From the NCBI GenBank assembly GCA_903840355.1, contig CAIMFJ010000005.1, positions 310,001 to 374,000 on the forward strand: DNA of 64,000 bases, in the 5' to 3' direction. Position 1 is the first letter of the stretch; each line of letters begins with the position of its first letter. The notes beneath the pieces are model-generated. The model was not told where the DNA came from and did no database searches. It was given only the letters and a program-made list of their open reading frames with translations. Shown here in pieces: positions 18,640 to 26,846 of the stretch. The DNA comes from an uncultured Opitutia bacterium (GTDB lineage: Bacteria; Verrucomicrobiota; Verrucomicrobiia; Opitutales; UBA953). A program made the position numbers and the translations under genes.

Positions 18640-20702
18640 AGTTCAACTTGCATCCCAAGCTCAACTACGCGACCAGGAGGTAAGTTGAAGTAGGCCGTCG
18701 CCGACAGGGCATTGCGGTTAAGGACTTCGAAGACTTTTTCTTGGACGGCATTGAGGGAGAAATTACGGGAAATATCTCGCACAATCGTTTCGCGACTTAG
18801 GAAGTAAGTGGTCTCCATCTCATTGGGCGTGATACCTAATTCCGCGTAAGCGGCATTGAGCACGGGGAAGATATCTTGTTGTTCCCGGAAACCGAAAGTC
18901 CCAATCACGCGCAACACCAGGGGGAATTCAGTTTTTTGGGTTAAATTACAGAACTTTGGATGGCGCGGCTCAAAGCGCATGCGATCTTTCAAGGGCACGA
19001 TGGGACGCTCTTCGTCGACGTTAAGGGTGACCACGATGATATGATCGTGGAGTGATTTATTATGTTTGAGGTTGTGCGCTAAAGCCAGCGGGACGGCTCG
19101 GGTATTGCCCGCGAGGTAAATAGCCGTGCCACGCACGCGACTGAGTTTACCCGCTTGGTAGCGATCCTCGACGCTATCGATGAATTGACTGAATTCTGAA
19201 ACCGATTCGGCCGGCTCGTTTTGGGCGAGTTTGTCGCGCATGGCGATGCGACCCTTATTCCAGACCGACATAATATAATAAACGATGATACCGACGGCGA
19301 GGGGCATCCAACCATCGGGCCAAATCTTATGGGAGTTACCGATGACGAAGAACAGTTCCAGGGTGACGAAGCCGGACACCAAAGCATAGGCCGCGACTGT
19401 CGAAATCTTAATTTTCTTCGCTAAGTAGCGACCGTATAAAATTGTCGTAGCTAACATCGTCATACTCACGGCAATACCGTAGGAGCTCGCGAGCCGCTCG
19501 GAATTTTCGTAGTGAAGTACCAAGTAAATCGAACCAATCATCAGCAACCAGTTGATGATGGGGACGTAGATTTGGCCGGATTCCACATCCGACGTCCGCT
19601 CAATGCGCATGCGTGGCAGGTAGTTCAGCTGGATAGCCTGCATCGTGGTGGAGAACGCCCCGGAAATCAGGGCCTGCGACGCAATAATGGCGGCCAAGGT
19701 GGCAATCACCACTAATGGAATTTGGGTCCACGTTGGAGCCATGTTGAAGAACGGGTTGATGTCATCCGTCGTTTTGTGTTGGGCCCAAGAAGCGAGCTCG
19801 GAACTATGCGCGAGGGCCCAAGCTCCTTGTCCTAGGTAATTTAAAATTAGGGCAGGGAAGACGATGAAGTACCAACCTGCACGAATGGGCCGTTGACCGA
19901 AGTGCCCCATGTCGGCGTAAAGGGCTTCGGCTCCCGTAACGGCGAGGAAGACCGAGCCCAAAATGATGACGCCCAGTCCCGGTTTGGTGGCTACGAATAC
20001 CAAGGCCTCTAAGGGATTAATCGCACTCAGGATTTTGGTAAATACCGCGCTGTGCGTCCAAAGCGACCAAGCTCCAGTGGTACCAATCACGATGAACCAC
20101 ACCAAAGTAATCGGCCCGAAGTACATCCCCACTTTGCCCGAGCCGCGTTTTTGTAACCAGAAGATCCCGCCGAGGATGAGTACCGCTGCTAAGGGAATCA
20201 CGAGGGCGATCAAATTAGGGCTGATGGGGCCTTTCATGCTCTCATTGGCTTCTTTAATCCCTTCCAGGGCCGAGAGTACCGAGATGGCAGGTGTAATCAC
20301 GCCATCGCCGTAAAGCATGGCCGTACCGAAGACGCCTAAGAGCACTAAGGCACTCCGGTGTTTGCGCTTCCGGTTCTCTTCTGTGTGGGAGGAGGCGAGC
20401 GAGACCAGCGTCATGATACCGCCTTCGCCGTCATCGTTCGCTTCCATCATGAGCAGCACGTATTTGACCGTCACCACGCAAATCAATGACCAGATGATCA
20501 TGGAGAGGGCGGGTACAACTAATTGCTCGGGGGTGATGGCCGTGTTGCCCTGACTGACGCGCAGACATTCCCGGAAAGCGTAGAGCGGGCTGGTGCCAAT
20601 ATCACCGAAAACCACCCCTAACGCAGCGATGATAGACCCCAGTGTCAGGGGGGTGATAGGAGAGGGTGCGGCATCGCCGGGCCCGTGAGAGGTCTTACCC
20701 AT
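18636..20702 (-). CDS. kup: Kup-family potassium uptake protein
   Basis: Inner-membrane K+/H+ symporter of the KUP/HAK/KT family, 688 residues. The N-terminal signature GVVFGDIGTSPLYAFRE is near residues 29-45, with about 12 membrane helices to about residue 480 (including GAEALYADMGHFG and YLPRMRIERTS), then a soluble C-terminal domain. Length and motif order are normal. It is convergent with the fucosidase-like lipoprotein gene (4-bp overlap) and divergent from yajC. Confidence 0.95.
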   Translation of the reverse strand: MGKTSHGPGDAAPSPITPLTLGSIIAALGVVFGDIGTSPLYAFRECLRVSQGNTAITPEQLVVPALSMIIWSLICVVTVKYVLLMMEANDDGEGGIMTLVSLASSHTEENRKRKHRSALVLLGVFGTAMLYGDGVITPAISVLSALEGIKEANESMKGPISPNLIALVIPLAAVLILGGIFWLQKRGSGKVGMYFGPITLVWFIVIGTTGAWSLWTHSAVFTKILSAINPLEALVFVATKPGLGVIILGSVFLAVTGAEALYADMGHFGQRPIRAGWYFIVFPALILNYLGQGAWALAHSSELASWAQHKTTDDINPFFNMAPTWTQIPLVVIATLAAIIASQALISGAFSTTMQAIQLNYLPRMRIERTSDVESGQIYVPIINWLLMIGSIYLVLHYENSERLASSYGIAVSMTMLATTILYGRYLAKKIKISTVAAYALVSGFVTLELFFVIGNSHKIWPDGWMPLAVGIIVYYIMSVWNKGRIAMRDKLAQNEPAESVSEFSQFIDSVEDRYQAGKLSRVRGTAIYLAGNTRAVPLALAHNLKHNKSLHDHIIVVTLNVDEERPIVPLKDRMRFEPRHPKFCNLTQKTEFPLVLRVIGTFGFREQQDIFPVLNAAYAELGITPNEMETTYFLSRETIVRDISRNFSLNAVQEKVFEVLNRNALSATAYFNLPPGRVVELGMQVEL

Positions 20703-20763
20703 ATAAAGAAAGAGTTAATCAATCTGTCAGGGTTTCGGTTTTTAAGCAAAAACAATTGGAAAC

Positions 20764-20782
20764 AGGCAGGGCTTGCCTTTTT
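20764..20782 (+). terminator. Small hairpin with T-tract upstream of yajC
   Basis: AGGCA (20764-20768) and TGCCT (20774-20778) form a 5-bp stem with a GGGCT loop, followed by TTTTT. It lies in the kup-yajC intergenic region on the yajC strand. It could be a short attenuator ahead of yajC-secDF, but the stem is short. Confidence 0.25.
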
Positions 20783-20840
20783 GTCTCGGTCTTGCATTTG
20801 AAGGGGGGTAGGACTCACCAATTTCTAAACAATAAACATC

Positions 20841-21191
20841 ATGAAAACACTACAAACTCTTGAACTGCATACACTAGCGGAAGCTACGCCTGCAGCTTCT
20901 GGCGCCAATGATAACGGAGGTGGAGGCCTAGTTATGCTGGGTATGTACGCCTTATTCTTCGCCGGGATCTACTTTTTAATGATTGCTCCCCAGCGTAAAC
21001 GTCAAAAAGAGGTCGAAAAACTCCAAGCCGGTCTCTCCGTGGGCGACGAAGTGCTCATTTTTAATGGTATCTACGCCCGAGTCGTTTCGATTGATGGATC
21101 TAAGTTGATGGTCGAGGTTGAGAGCGGTCGGATGCAAGTCGATCGTTCGGTGATCACGGCCAAAGCAGCAGCGGTCATCGAGGCTAAATAA
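20841..21191 (+). CDS. yajC: Preprotein translocase subunit YajC
   Basis: A 116-residue single-span membrane protein associated with SecDF in the Sec holotranslocon. After an N-terminal extracytoplasmic piece rich in Ala/Asn/Gly, a helix (about 30-50, MLGMYALFFAGIYFLMIAP) leads into the signature PQRKRQKEVEKLQ and a small cytoplasmic domain (GDEVLIFNGIYARVVSI). Followed 36 bp later by secDF, the common arrangement. No Shine-Dalgarno sequence is evident. Confidence 0.94.
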   Translation: MKTLQTLELHTLAEATPAASGANDNGGGGLVMLGMYALFFAGIYFLMIAPQRKRQKEVEKLQAGLSVGDEVLIFNGIYARVVSIDGSKLMVEVESGRMQVDRSVITAKAAAVIEAK

Positions 21192-21227
21192 TCCACTCGC
21201 AGCCTTAACCCCGTAAATTTTCTCCCA

Positions 21228-23942
21228 ATGTCATCCAGGACTTGGTTCTGGAAGCTGGCGGTCTCCCTCATTGCCCTCGCTGTAGCTTGGGTTGAGTTCT
21301 ACCCCATCGCTCCCACCCCCCTCGAAGAGTTTGTCCCTACGCAAGTCATCGCTAACGCCGCGGACTTTGCGAAGTTGCATCAAGAAGCCAAAGAGCGCGT
21401 GCGTCTCTACAAGGATGCCTCGGCTCCAAATGATAAGAAGTCGGTCTCCTATTTCCAAGCGTTACGCGACATCGGTGAAGGTCGCGGCCGGGCGAACCCC
21501 GTCGACCTCCGTCCTTTCTTCTACAAAGAAGCGGAGTTTGTGCGTGAGCCCGATATGACCAAGCGCAATGGGATTGTGCTTAAACAGTTACTGTTAAGTT
21601 CGCAGGGTAAGTTGAAGTTAGGTTTAGATTTACAAGGCGGCGTTTCGTTCACGCTCAAAGTCGATCCCACTGGGGCCGAGTCGGGTGCCCAAACTAATAA
21701 CGATAAGGCTGCCGTTTCACATCAGCAAATGGTGAACCAAGCTTTGCAAGTGATGGAACAGCGCGTGAATTCTTTTGGTGTCGCAGAGCCTGTCTTGCGC
21801 CCCGTAGGTGATTTGGCGCTCGAAATTCAACTTCCAGGTGAAGATGCCGCCAATAATCCCGACGTCATCGATGCTTTGAAGAAGCCAGCTAAGCTGGAGT
21901 TTCGTCAAGTACACCGTACCGCTCGTCCTTCCGAAAATGAGCGTGATTACTCGCTTAAAGCTTTACCTGAAGACGTGAACGCGGGGGCTTCGTCGGCCAT
22001 CGCGACTTACGAAGTATTGTCCCTTCGCGAAGTTGATCCCGTGAAAGGTGAAACGAAGATTCACCGCTACTACGTACGCAAGCGTGCGGATGCTACGGGG
22101 GCGATTATCAGTGCGGCTAAAGCTAATTCAACGGACGGCTTGGCCTTCTACGTTGAGATGAAGTTTACGTCGGAAGGTTCGAAGAAATTCGGTGACCTCA
22201 CGGCCAAAATTGCCGAAGGCAATGTTTCCTCGGTGGGTCAATTGGCCATCGTCTTAGATGGTAAATTACAATCCGCTCCGACGGTTCGCGAAGCGATTCG
22301 TAGCACGGGCGCGACCATCACCGGTAACTTCACGCGCGAAGAAGCCATCAATTTGGCCAACGTCTTAAATAATCCCTTAGAGTTTCCGTTGATCACGCAG
22401 GACGTCACCTCGGTGGGTCCGACGCTGGCGAAGGACGCCCAAGGGAAGTCGGTGGTCGCTTCGGCGGTTGCCGTCGCTTTGGTCATCTTCTTCATGATTG
22501 GTTTTTACCTCTGGGGCGGTTTTATCTCCGTCTTGGGCATGGTGCTGAACTTACTCTTGATGTTAGGTGCGATGGCTTACTTCGGTGCCACGATTACCTT
22601 ACCAGGCGTTGCGGCCTTGGTCTTGACGTTGGGGATGGCCGTGGACGCCAATATTCTGATCTTCGAACGCGTGCGCGAAGAAACCCGCTTGGGTAAGGAC
22701 CGCGCGATGTCGCTGCGTGAGGGTTATAATCGTGCTACCTGGACGATTATTGACGCCAACTTAACCCACTTACTCGTGGCGTTGATTCTAGCCTTCATGG
22801 GCACCGGTCCCGTGCGTGGTTTCGGGGTGACATTAATCATTGGTATTTTCACCACGCTATTCACCACCTTGGTGACTTGCCGTGGTTTACAGGAAATCTC
22901 CCTCAAGGGCGGGGTCATGACGCGCATCTTCGGGTTACCGGTCTTCCGTCATAACTTAAATATCCAATTCCTGAACTACGCCCGCATGGCGTTCGTGGTC
23001 TCGTGGTGCATTGTAGCCATTGGTCTCGGCGTGCTGTTGGTGAAGGGCAAGGAAGCCTTTGGTAAAGACTTCCGCGGTGGTGAATCGACGCAGCTAGCCA
23101 TTAACGCCACGGCGAAAGTTGATACGGGTCGAGTACTTAAGTTAGCGAGCGGTCTCGGCCTTGGAGATACGACGGTGGCGTTGCAAACCCCGGTGGGCGG
23201 GGGCGATACGATGCTCCGCATCGAAACCGAATTAACGAAAGATAAGTCGAAGGGTGACTTCGCTAACTTGGCGAAGATTGTCGCTGCCATTAAGGAGAAG
23301 TATCCTGAAATTCTTAAAGACGCCACGCAACCGGTGGATAAGTTGATGCTTTCACGAGAAGCGATTGGTGGCTCTGTGAGCGGTGATTTGCGTCAGAACG
23401 CGATCATCTCGGTCATCCTGGCCTTGGTGGGCATTGGTATTTACGTCTCGTTACGCTTTGAAACTGGCTTCGGGATTGCGGCCATGGTGGCCACCTTGCA
23501 CGACGTTCTGATGACCATTGCGCTGTTCGTCTTCTTTGGCGGTCAGTTCAATGCAGCCCTCATTGCGGCCATCTTGCTCATCATCGGTTATTCGGTGAAT
23601 GACACCATCGTGGTGTTCGATCGGATTCGGGAAGAACTGTCGAACAACCCCTCGCGTTCGTTGATGGAAGTCATCCACTTCGCCATCAATCGCACCTTGT
23701 CGCGTACCATATTGACCTCGTCGACCGTGTTCCTTTGTGCCGTGGCTCTCTGGGCCTTTGGTGCTGGGGACGTGCGTCTTTACGGCGAAGTCTTCATTTA
23801 CGGTGTACTCACCGGAACTTTCTCCTCCATCTTTATCGCGAGCCCCATTTTCTATTGGTGGCACCGCGGTGATCGCAAGGGTGTCGATGCAGCCGAGCTG
23901 CCTCGGACTTACTCTTGGGAGGCGGGTTCCGATAAGGTTTAA
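21228..23942 (+). CDS. secDF: SecD-SecF fusion protein-export membrane protein
   Basis: A 904-residue fusion of SecD and SecF, the proton-driven auxiliary of SecYEG export. The SecD half has LGLDLQGGVSFTLKV near residues 131-145, a large periplasmic region (VEQRVNSFGV, QLPGE), and the six-helix block with LGMAVDANILIFERVREE. The SecF half starts near residue 575 and has FRGGESTQL, GYSVNDTIVVFDRIREE and LSRTILTSSTV. Fused SecDF occurs in several phyla, including this one. It forms an operon with yajC upstream and recJ 12 bp downstream. Confidence 0.96.
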   Translation: MSSRTWFWKLAVSLIALAVAWVEFYPIAPTPLEEFVPTQVIANAADFAKLHQEAKERVRLYKDASAPNDKKSVSYFQALRDIGEGRGRANPVDLRPFFYKEAEFVREPDMTKRNGIVLKQLLLSSQGKLKLGLDLQGGVSFTLKVDPTGAESGAQTNNDKAAVSHQQMVNQALQVMEQRVNSFGVAEPVLRPVGDLALEIQLPGEDAANNPDVIDALKKPAKLEFRQVHRTARPSENERDYSLKALPEDVNAGASSAIATYEVLSLREVDPVKGETKIHRYYVRKRADATGAIISAAKANSTDGLAFYVEMKFTSEGSKKFGDLTAKIAEGNVSSVGQLAIVLDGKLQSAPTVREAIRSTGATITGNFTREEAINLANVLNNPLEFPLITQDVTSVGPTLAKDAQGKSVVASAVAVALVIFFMIGFYLWGGFISVLGMVLNLLLMLGAMAYFGATITLPGVAALVLTLGMAVDANILIFERVREETRLGKDRAMSLREGYNRATWTIIDANLTHLLVALILAFMGTGPVRGFGVTLIIGIFTTLFTTLVTCRGLQEISLKGGVMTRIFGLPVFRHNLNIQFLNYARMAFVVSWCIVAIGLGVLLVKGKEAFGKDFRGGESTQLAINATAKVDTGRVLKLASGLGLGDTTVALQTPVGGGDTMLRIETELTKDKSKGDFANLAKIVAAIKEKYPEILKDATQPVDKLMLSREAIGGSVSGDLRQNAIISVILALVGIGIYVSLRFETGFGIAAMVATLHDVLMTIALFVFFGGQFNAALIAAILLIIGYSVNDTIVVFDRIREELSNNPSRSLMEVIHFAINRTLSRTILTSSTVFLCAVALWAFGAGDVRLYGEVFIYGVLTGTFSSIFIASPIFYWWHRGDRKGVDAAELPRTYSWEAGSDKV

Positions 23943-23954
23943 AGCCTTCGGCGT

Positions 23955-25667
23955 ATGGCAGCATGGTCCCACCGGGTCACTGACGTGGCCCTCGTTCAGC
24001 GTCTCGTCGTTTCTTTAGGAATCAGCGAGCCGGTGGCCGTTTTTTTAGCCCGGCACTTTGCTGATGAAGCCGAGGCGGAGCGACACCTTCGTCCTCAGTT
24101 AGCGCATGTTTCCGACCCGTTTGCGGTCGGGGGTCTACGCAAAGTGGCAGAGCGTTTAGTCCGCGCCGCGCAAGCGGGGGAACGCATTGCGATCTTGGGG
24201 GATTACGATGTCGATGGCGTTTCGAGTACGGCGATGTTGGTGCATTTCTTACGTCGTCTGGGAGCCCAACCTTCGAGTTTTGTCCCGCGTCGCCTTGAAG
24301 AAGGCTATGGTCTCTCGATGGCGGCGATTGAACGCGTTTTGGCGGAAACCAAGCCTCAATTATTTATCGCTCTCGATTGCGGAACGAACTCTAAGGCAGA
24401 AGTAACCTTCCTTCAAGGGGCAGGGGTCGAAGTGATTGTTGTCGACCACCACGTTGCCAAAGCGGATTGCGTGGAATGCCTCCTCGTGAATCCCAGGGTT
24501 AATGATGCCGCCGATGCCCCGTGGCAATCGCTCTGCACGGCAGGGTTAGTCTTTAAGCTGATTCATGGCGTCCTGAAAGTCCTCCGTTTAGCCGGCGATG
24601 AACGCGGCACCTCGATTTCGGTCAAAGACTATCTCGATTTGGCCGCTCTCGGTACGATTGCCGACCTAGTCCCGCTACGCGCTGAAAACCGCATTCTGGC
24701 TTCGCATGGCTTGAAGGCTTTGAGCGAAACGCAGCGTCCGGGAGTACGAGCTTTGATTGAAGTCAGCGGCATGGAGCCGGGCAGCGTACTGACTTCCGTA
24801 GATGTTTCTTACCGCATCGGTCCCCGCATCAATGCCAGCGGTCGCTTGGCGGATGCCTCGTTGCCTTTAAAATTACTTTTATCTGATTCCTTGGAGGATT
24901 GTGCCCGTGATGCCGCCCAATTGGATCAGATCAACCGCGAGCGCCAAGAGATTGATAAGAAAGTTACCGAGGAAGCGGCGGCCCAAGCGGCCACGATGGG
25001 CGATGCCCCTGCTTACATTGTTTTTGGCGATTGGCATCCCGGCGTCGTCGGGATTGCCGCCGGCAAACTGTCCCGTTCGCTAGATCGACCGGTGATTGTC
25101 TTAGGACGTGAAGGTGACATCGCCAAGGGCTCAGGACGAAGTGTACCGGGGGGTAACCTGGTCGAGGCTTTGATGTCTTGTTCGGATTTATTGCTCACGC
25201 ACGGAGGGCATCCCATGGCCGTGGGGATTTCGATTAAAGTTTCCGCCATTGACGAGTTTCGTCAGAAATTTGCTGAAGCCATTGCGGTGCAGAAAGCTCA
25301 AGGTCAGGCCCAACCCGATGGTCGCGACTTAGAAATTATCCATTGGTTAAAAGTCACGGACGTGAGCGAACGCCTTCTGGACGACTTGGAATTATTGCAG
25401 CCCTTCGGGGAGGGTAATCAAGAACCGCTCTTCGGGCTGAAGAAATTCGTCTTTGAACGCGCCCCAACGGTTTTTGGCGAAAGCAATTTCCGGTACCAAC
25501 ATAACATCAATGCCTCGCGTCGCTTGAACTTTGTCGCTTGGCGCTTGGCGGATCGTTTACCCGAGTTGGGTCGACCCGTTGACTTAGCCGTTAAGTTCCA
25601 ATGGAATCGCTGGCAGGGAAGAAAACTCCTCCAAGCCGAGATTCTCGATTGGCGCTACAGCGCTTAG
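23955..25667 (+). CDS. recJ: Single-stranded-DNA-specific exonuclease RecJ
   Basis: 5'-3' ssDNA exonuclease of 570 residues used in recombination and mismatch repair. Motifs are LGDYDVDGVSSTA (residues 81-93), the ALDCGT motif, VVDHHVAK, the DHHA1 region with GPRINASGRL and HPGVVGIAAGKL, and GHPMAVG. The start is the ATG 12 bp after secDF; it is the last gene of the yajC-secDF-recJ run. Its stop abuts the stop of the next, convergent gene with no spacer. Confidence 0.95.
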   Translation: MAAWSHRVTDVALVQRLVVSLGISEPVAVFLARHFADEAEAERHLRPQLAHVSDPFAVGGLRKVAERLVRAAQAGERIAILGDYDVDGVSSTAMLVHFLRRLGAQPSSFVPRRLEEGYGLSMAAIERVLAETKPQLFIALDCGTNSKAEVTFLQGAGVEVIVVDHHVAKADCVECLLVNPRVNDAADAPWQSLCTAGLVFKLIHGVLKVLRLAGDERGTSISVKDYLDLAALGTIADLVPLRAENRILASHGLKALSETQRPGVRALIEVSGMEPGSVLTSVDVSYRIGPRINASGRLADASLPLKLLLSDSLEDCARDAAQLDQINRERQEIDKKVTEEAAAQAATMGDAPAYIVFGDWHPGVVGIAAGKLSRSLDRPVIVLGREGDIAKGSGRSVPGGNLVEALMSCSDLLLTHGGHPMAVGISIKVSAIDEFRQKFAEAIAVQKAQGQAQPDGRDLEIIHWLKVTDVSERLLDDLELLQPFGEGNQEPLFGLKKFVFERAPTVFGESNFRYQHNINASRRLNFVAWRLADRLPELGRPVDLAVKFQWNRWQGRKLLQAEILDWRYSA

Positions 25668-26846
25668 TTACTTAGCGGCCGGCTTAGCTGGAGCGGCCCC
25701 AGGCTTGCCGTTGGTGCCCTTAGCATTGGGGTCGGGGGCGGCATCGGGCATCTTGCGTTCTTCAATGCCCTTGAGCCGTACGGCATGACCACCATTGGGC
25801 GAGGGGAGAATAAAGAAGAGCGTCCGAACCTCGGCTTGTTGGTAGGTGCGAACGACGTTGCCGATTTGCATCCCATCATCGCCGGCGGTGTATAAATCCG
25901 CTTGGGCGTAGGATCCGATGGGGGCAGGCGAGGTGACAATGGCTTTCTCGTTAGGTGACAGCGTGGTAGTTTTACCAGGGTAGCGAATTTCCAGCTTAGT
26001 GCCTGAAAGGTTCATGAATTGAATTCCGCCGAAGGGGAAAGCTTCTTCATGGTCTTCCATGATAACGATGCGTCGCTCATTATTAGCTTTCGCAAAGAGG
26101 AGGATGTAGCGCCCGCTTTTTTCGAAGGTGCAACTCGCAAAGGGTGGGGCGACTTCACGATTCTTATCTTTATTAGGATCGTTCGCGGGAGCCTTATTAG
26201 GATCTGGCTTGCTGGGGTCAGGCTTCGCGGGAGTCGCGGGGTCGGCGGCCTTGCCATTTTTACCATCCGCTTTGCCAGGGGTCTTCTTGGGATCAGTCTT
26301 GGGTTGGGCTTGGTTGAAGTAAGCCCCGCGAATGATGTTTTCGGACTTGGTAATTTCCGCTTCGATGGCTTCGAGGCGCTTGGCGATTTCATTTATCTTA
26401 GACTGCAACTCGGCCATTTGCTGTTGGTCGTAAGAGGAAATCTTCGAAGTGCTTTTTTCGCTATTTTTATTTTTGAAGGATTGGAACTGGGTGAGGAGGG
26501 TTTGCAGTTCGGCGTTCTCCGCCGCTTCCCGGGTACGTAACTCTCGAATGTGCGAATTGGCGGCCGCAATTTCGGGATGCTGCTCTGTCGTGTTGTCCTT
26601 AATTTCGGCTGCCATGAAGAAATTAAGTTGAGGTGGCCCCATGTAGGTTTGCTCCGTGGTGAAGAAGTCGGGCGAGATATCCAGACGGGTCACCGTCTTC
26701 CCTTGCATGAAGCCCGCCCCAATAATCGCTTCATCAAACGAAAGGGCGCGAAACTGAATTCGCACCGCTTTTTTGCTCGCATCTTCAGATTGAGCGGAGA
26801 GGACGACTGCTAAAGCAGTCATCCAGCCTAAGAGAGAGAGTCGCAT
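25668..26846 (-). CDS. Secreted partner protein, copy 1 (coiled coil plus KPDP-type linker)
   Basis: A 392-residue predicted periplasmic or secreted protein with a signal peptide (MRLSLLGWMTALAVVLSA). It is a paralog of the gene at 30955-31734. Both contain PDFFTxExTYxGP near the N-terminus, then FPxGxxxFMNL, a beta-rich domain, RTLFF/RTLYF and a final VxLKxxExRK. This copy additionally holds a heptad-rich coiled-coil segment (about residues 88-170) and a Pro/Lys/Asp/Ala low-complexity linker (about 175-225), and ends in a Pro/Ala/Lys tail. Its ATG overlaps the stop of the giant upstream gene (TAATG), indicating coupled translation. Function unknown. Confidence 0.8.
   Translation of the reverse strand: MRLSLLGWMTALAVVLSAQSEDASKKAVRIQFRALSFDEAIIGAGFMQGKTVTRLDISPDFFTTEQTYMGPPQLNFFMAAEIKDNTTEQHPEIAAANSHIRELRTREAAENAELQTLLTQFQSFKNKNSEKSTSKISSYDQQQMAELQSKINEIAKRLEAIEAEITKSENIIRGAYFNQAQPKTDPKKTPGKADGKNGKAADPATPAKPDPSKPDPNKAPANDPNKDKNREVAPPFASCTFEKSGRYILLFAKANNERRIVIMEDHEEAFPFGGIQFMNLSGTKLEIRYPGKTTTLSPNEKAIVTSPAPIGSYAQADLYTAGDDGMQIGNVVRTYQQAEVRTLFFILPSPNGGHAVRLKGIEERKMPDAAPDPNAKGTNGKPGAAPAKPAAK

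Noticed and set aside
18636-20702. Kup as a possible amino-acid permease
   Set aside because: The FGDIGTSPLY signature, YADMGHFG motif and large C-terminal domain are specific to potassium transporters of the KUP family.
23451-23972. 173-residue open frame on the minus strand
   Set aside because: Entirely antisense to the conserved SecF half of secDF, with His/Gly-rich sequence typical of shadow frames.
26019-26540. 173-residue open frame on the plus strand, Gly/Leu-rich
   Set aside because: It is the antisense shadow of the coiled-coil and linker region of the secreted partner gene; its composition follows from that repeat-rich sequence.
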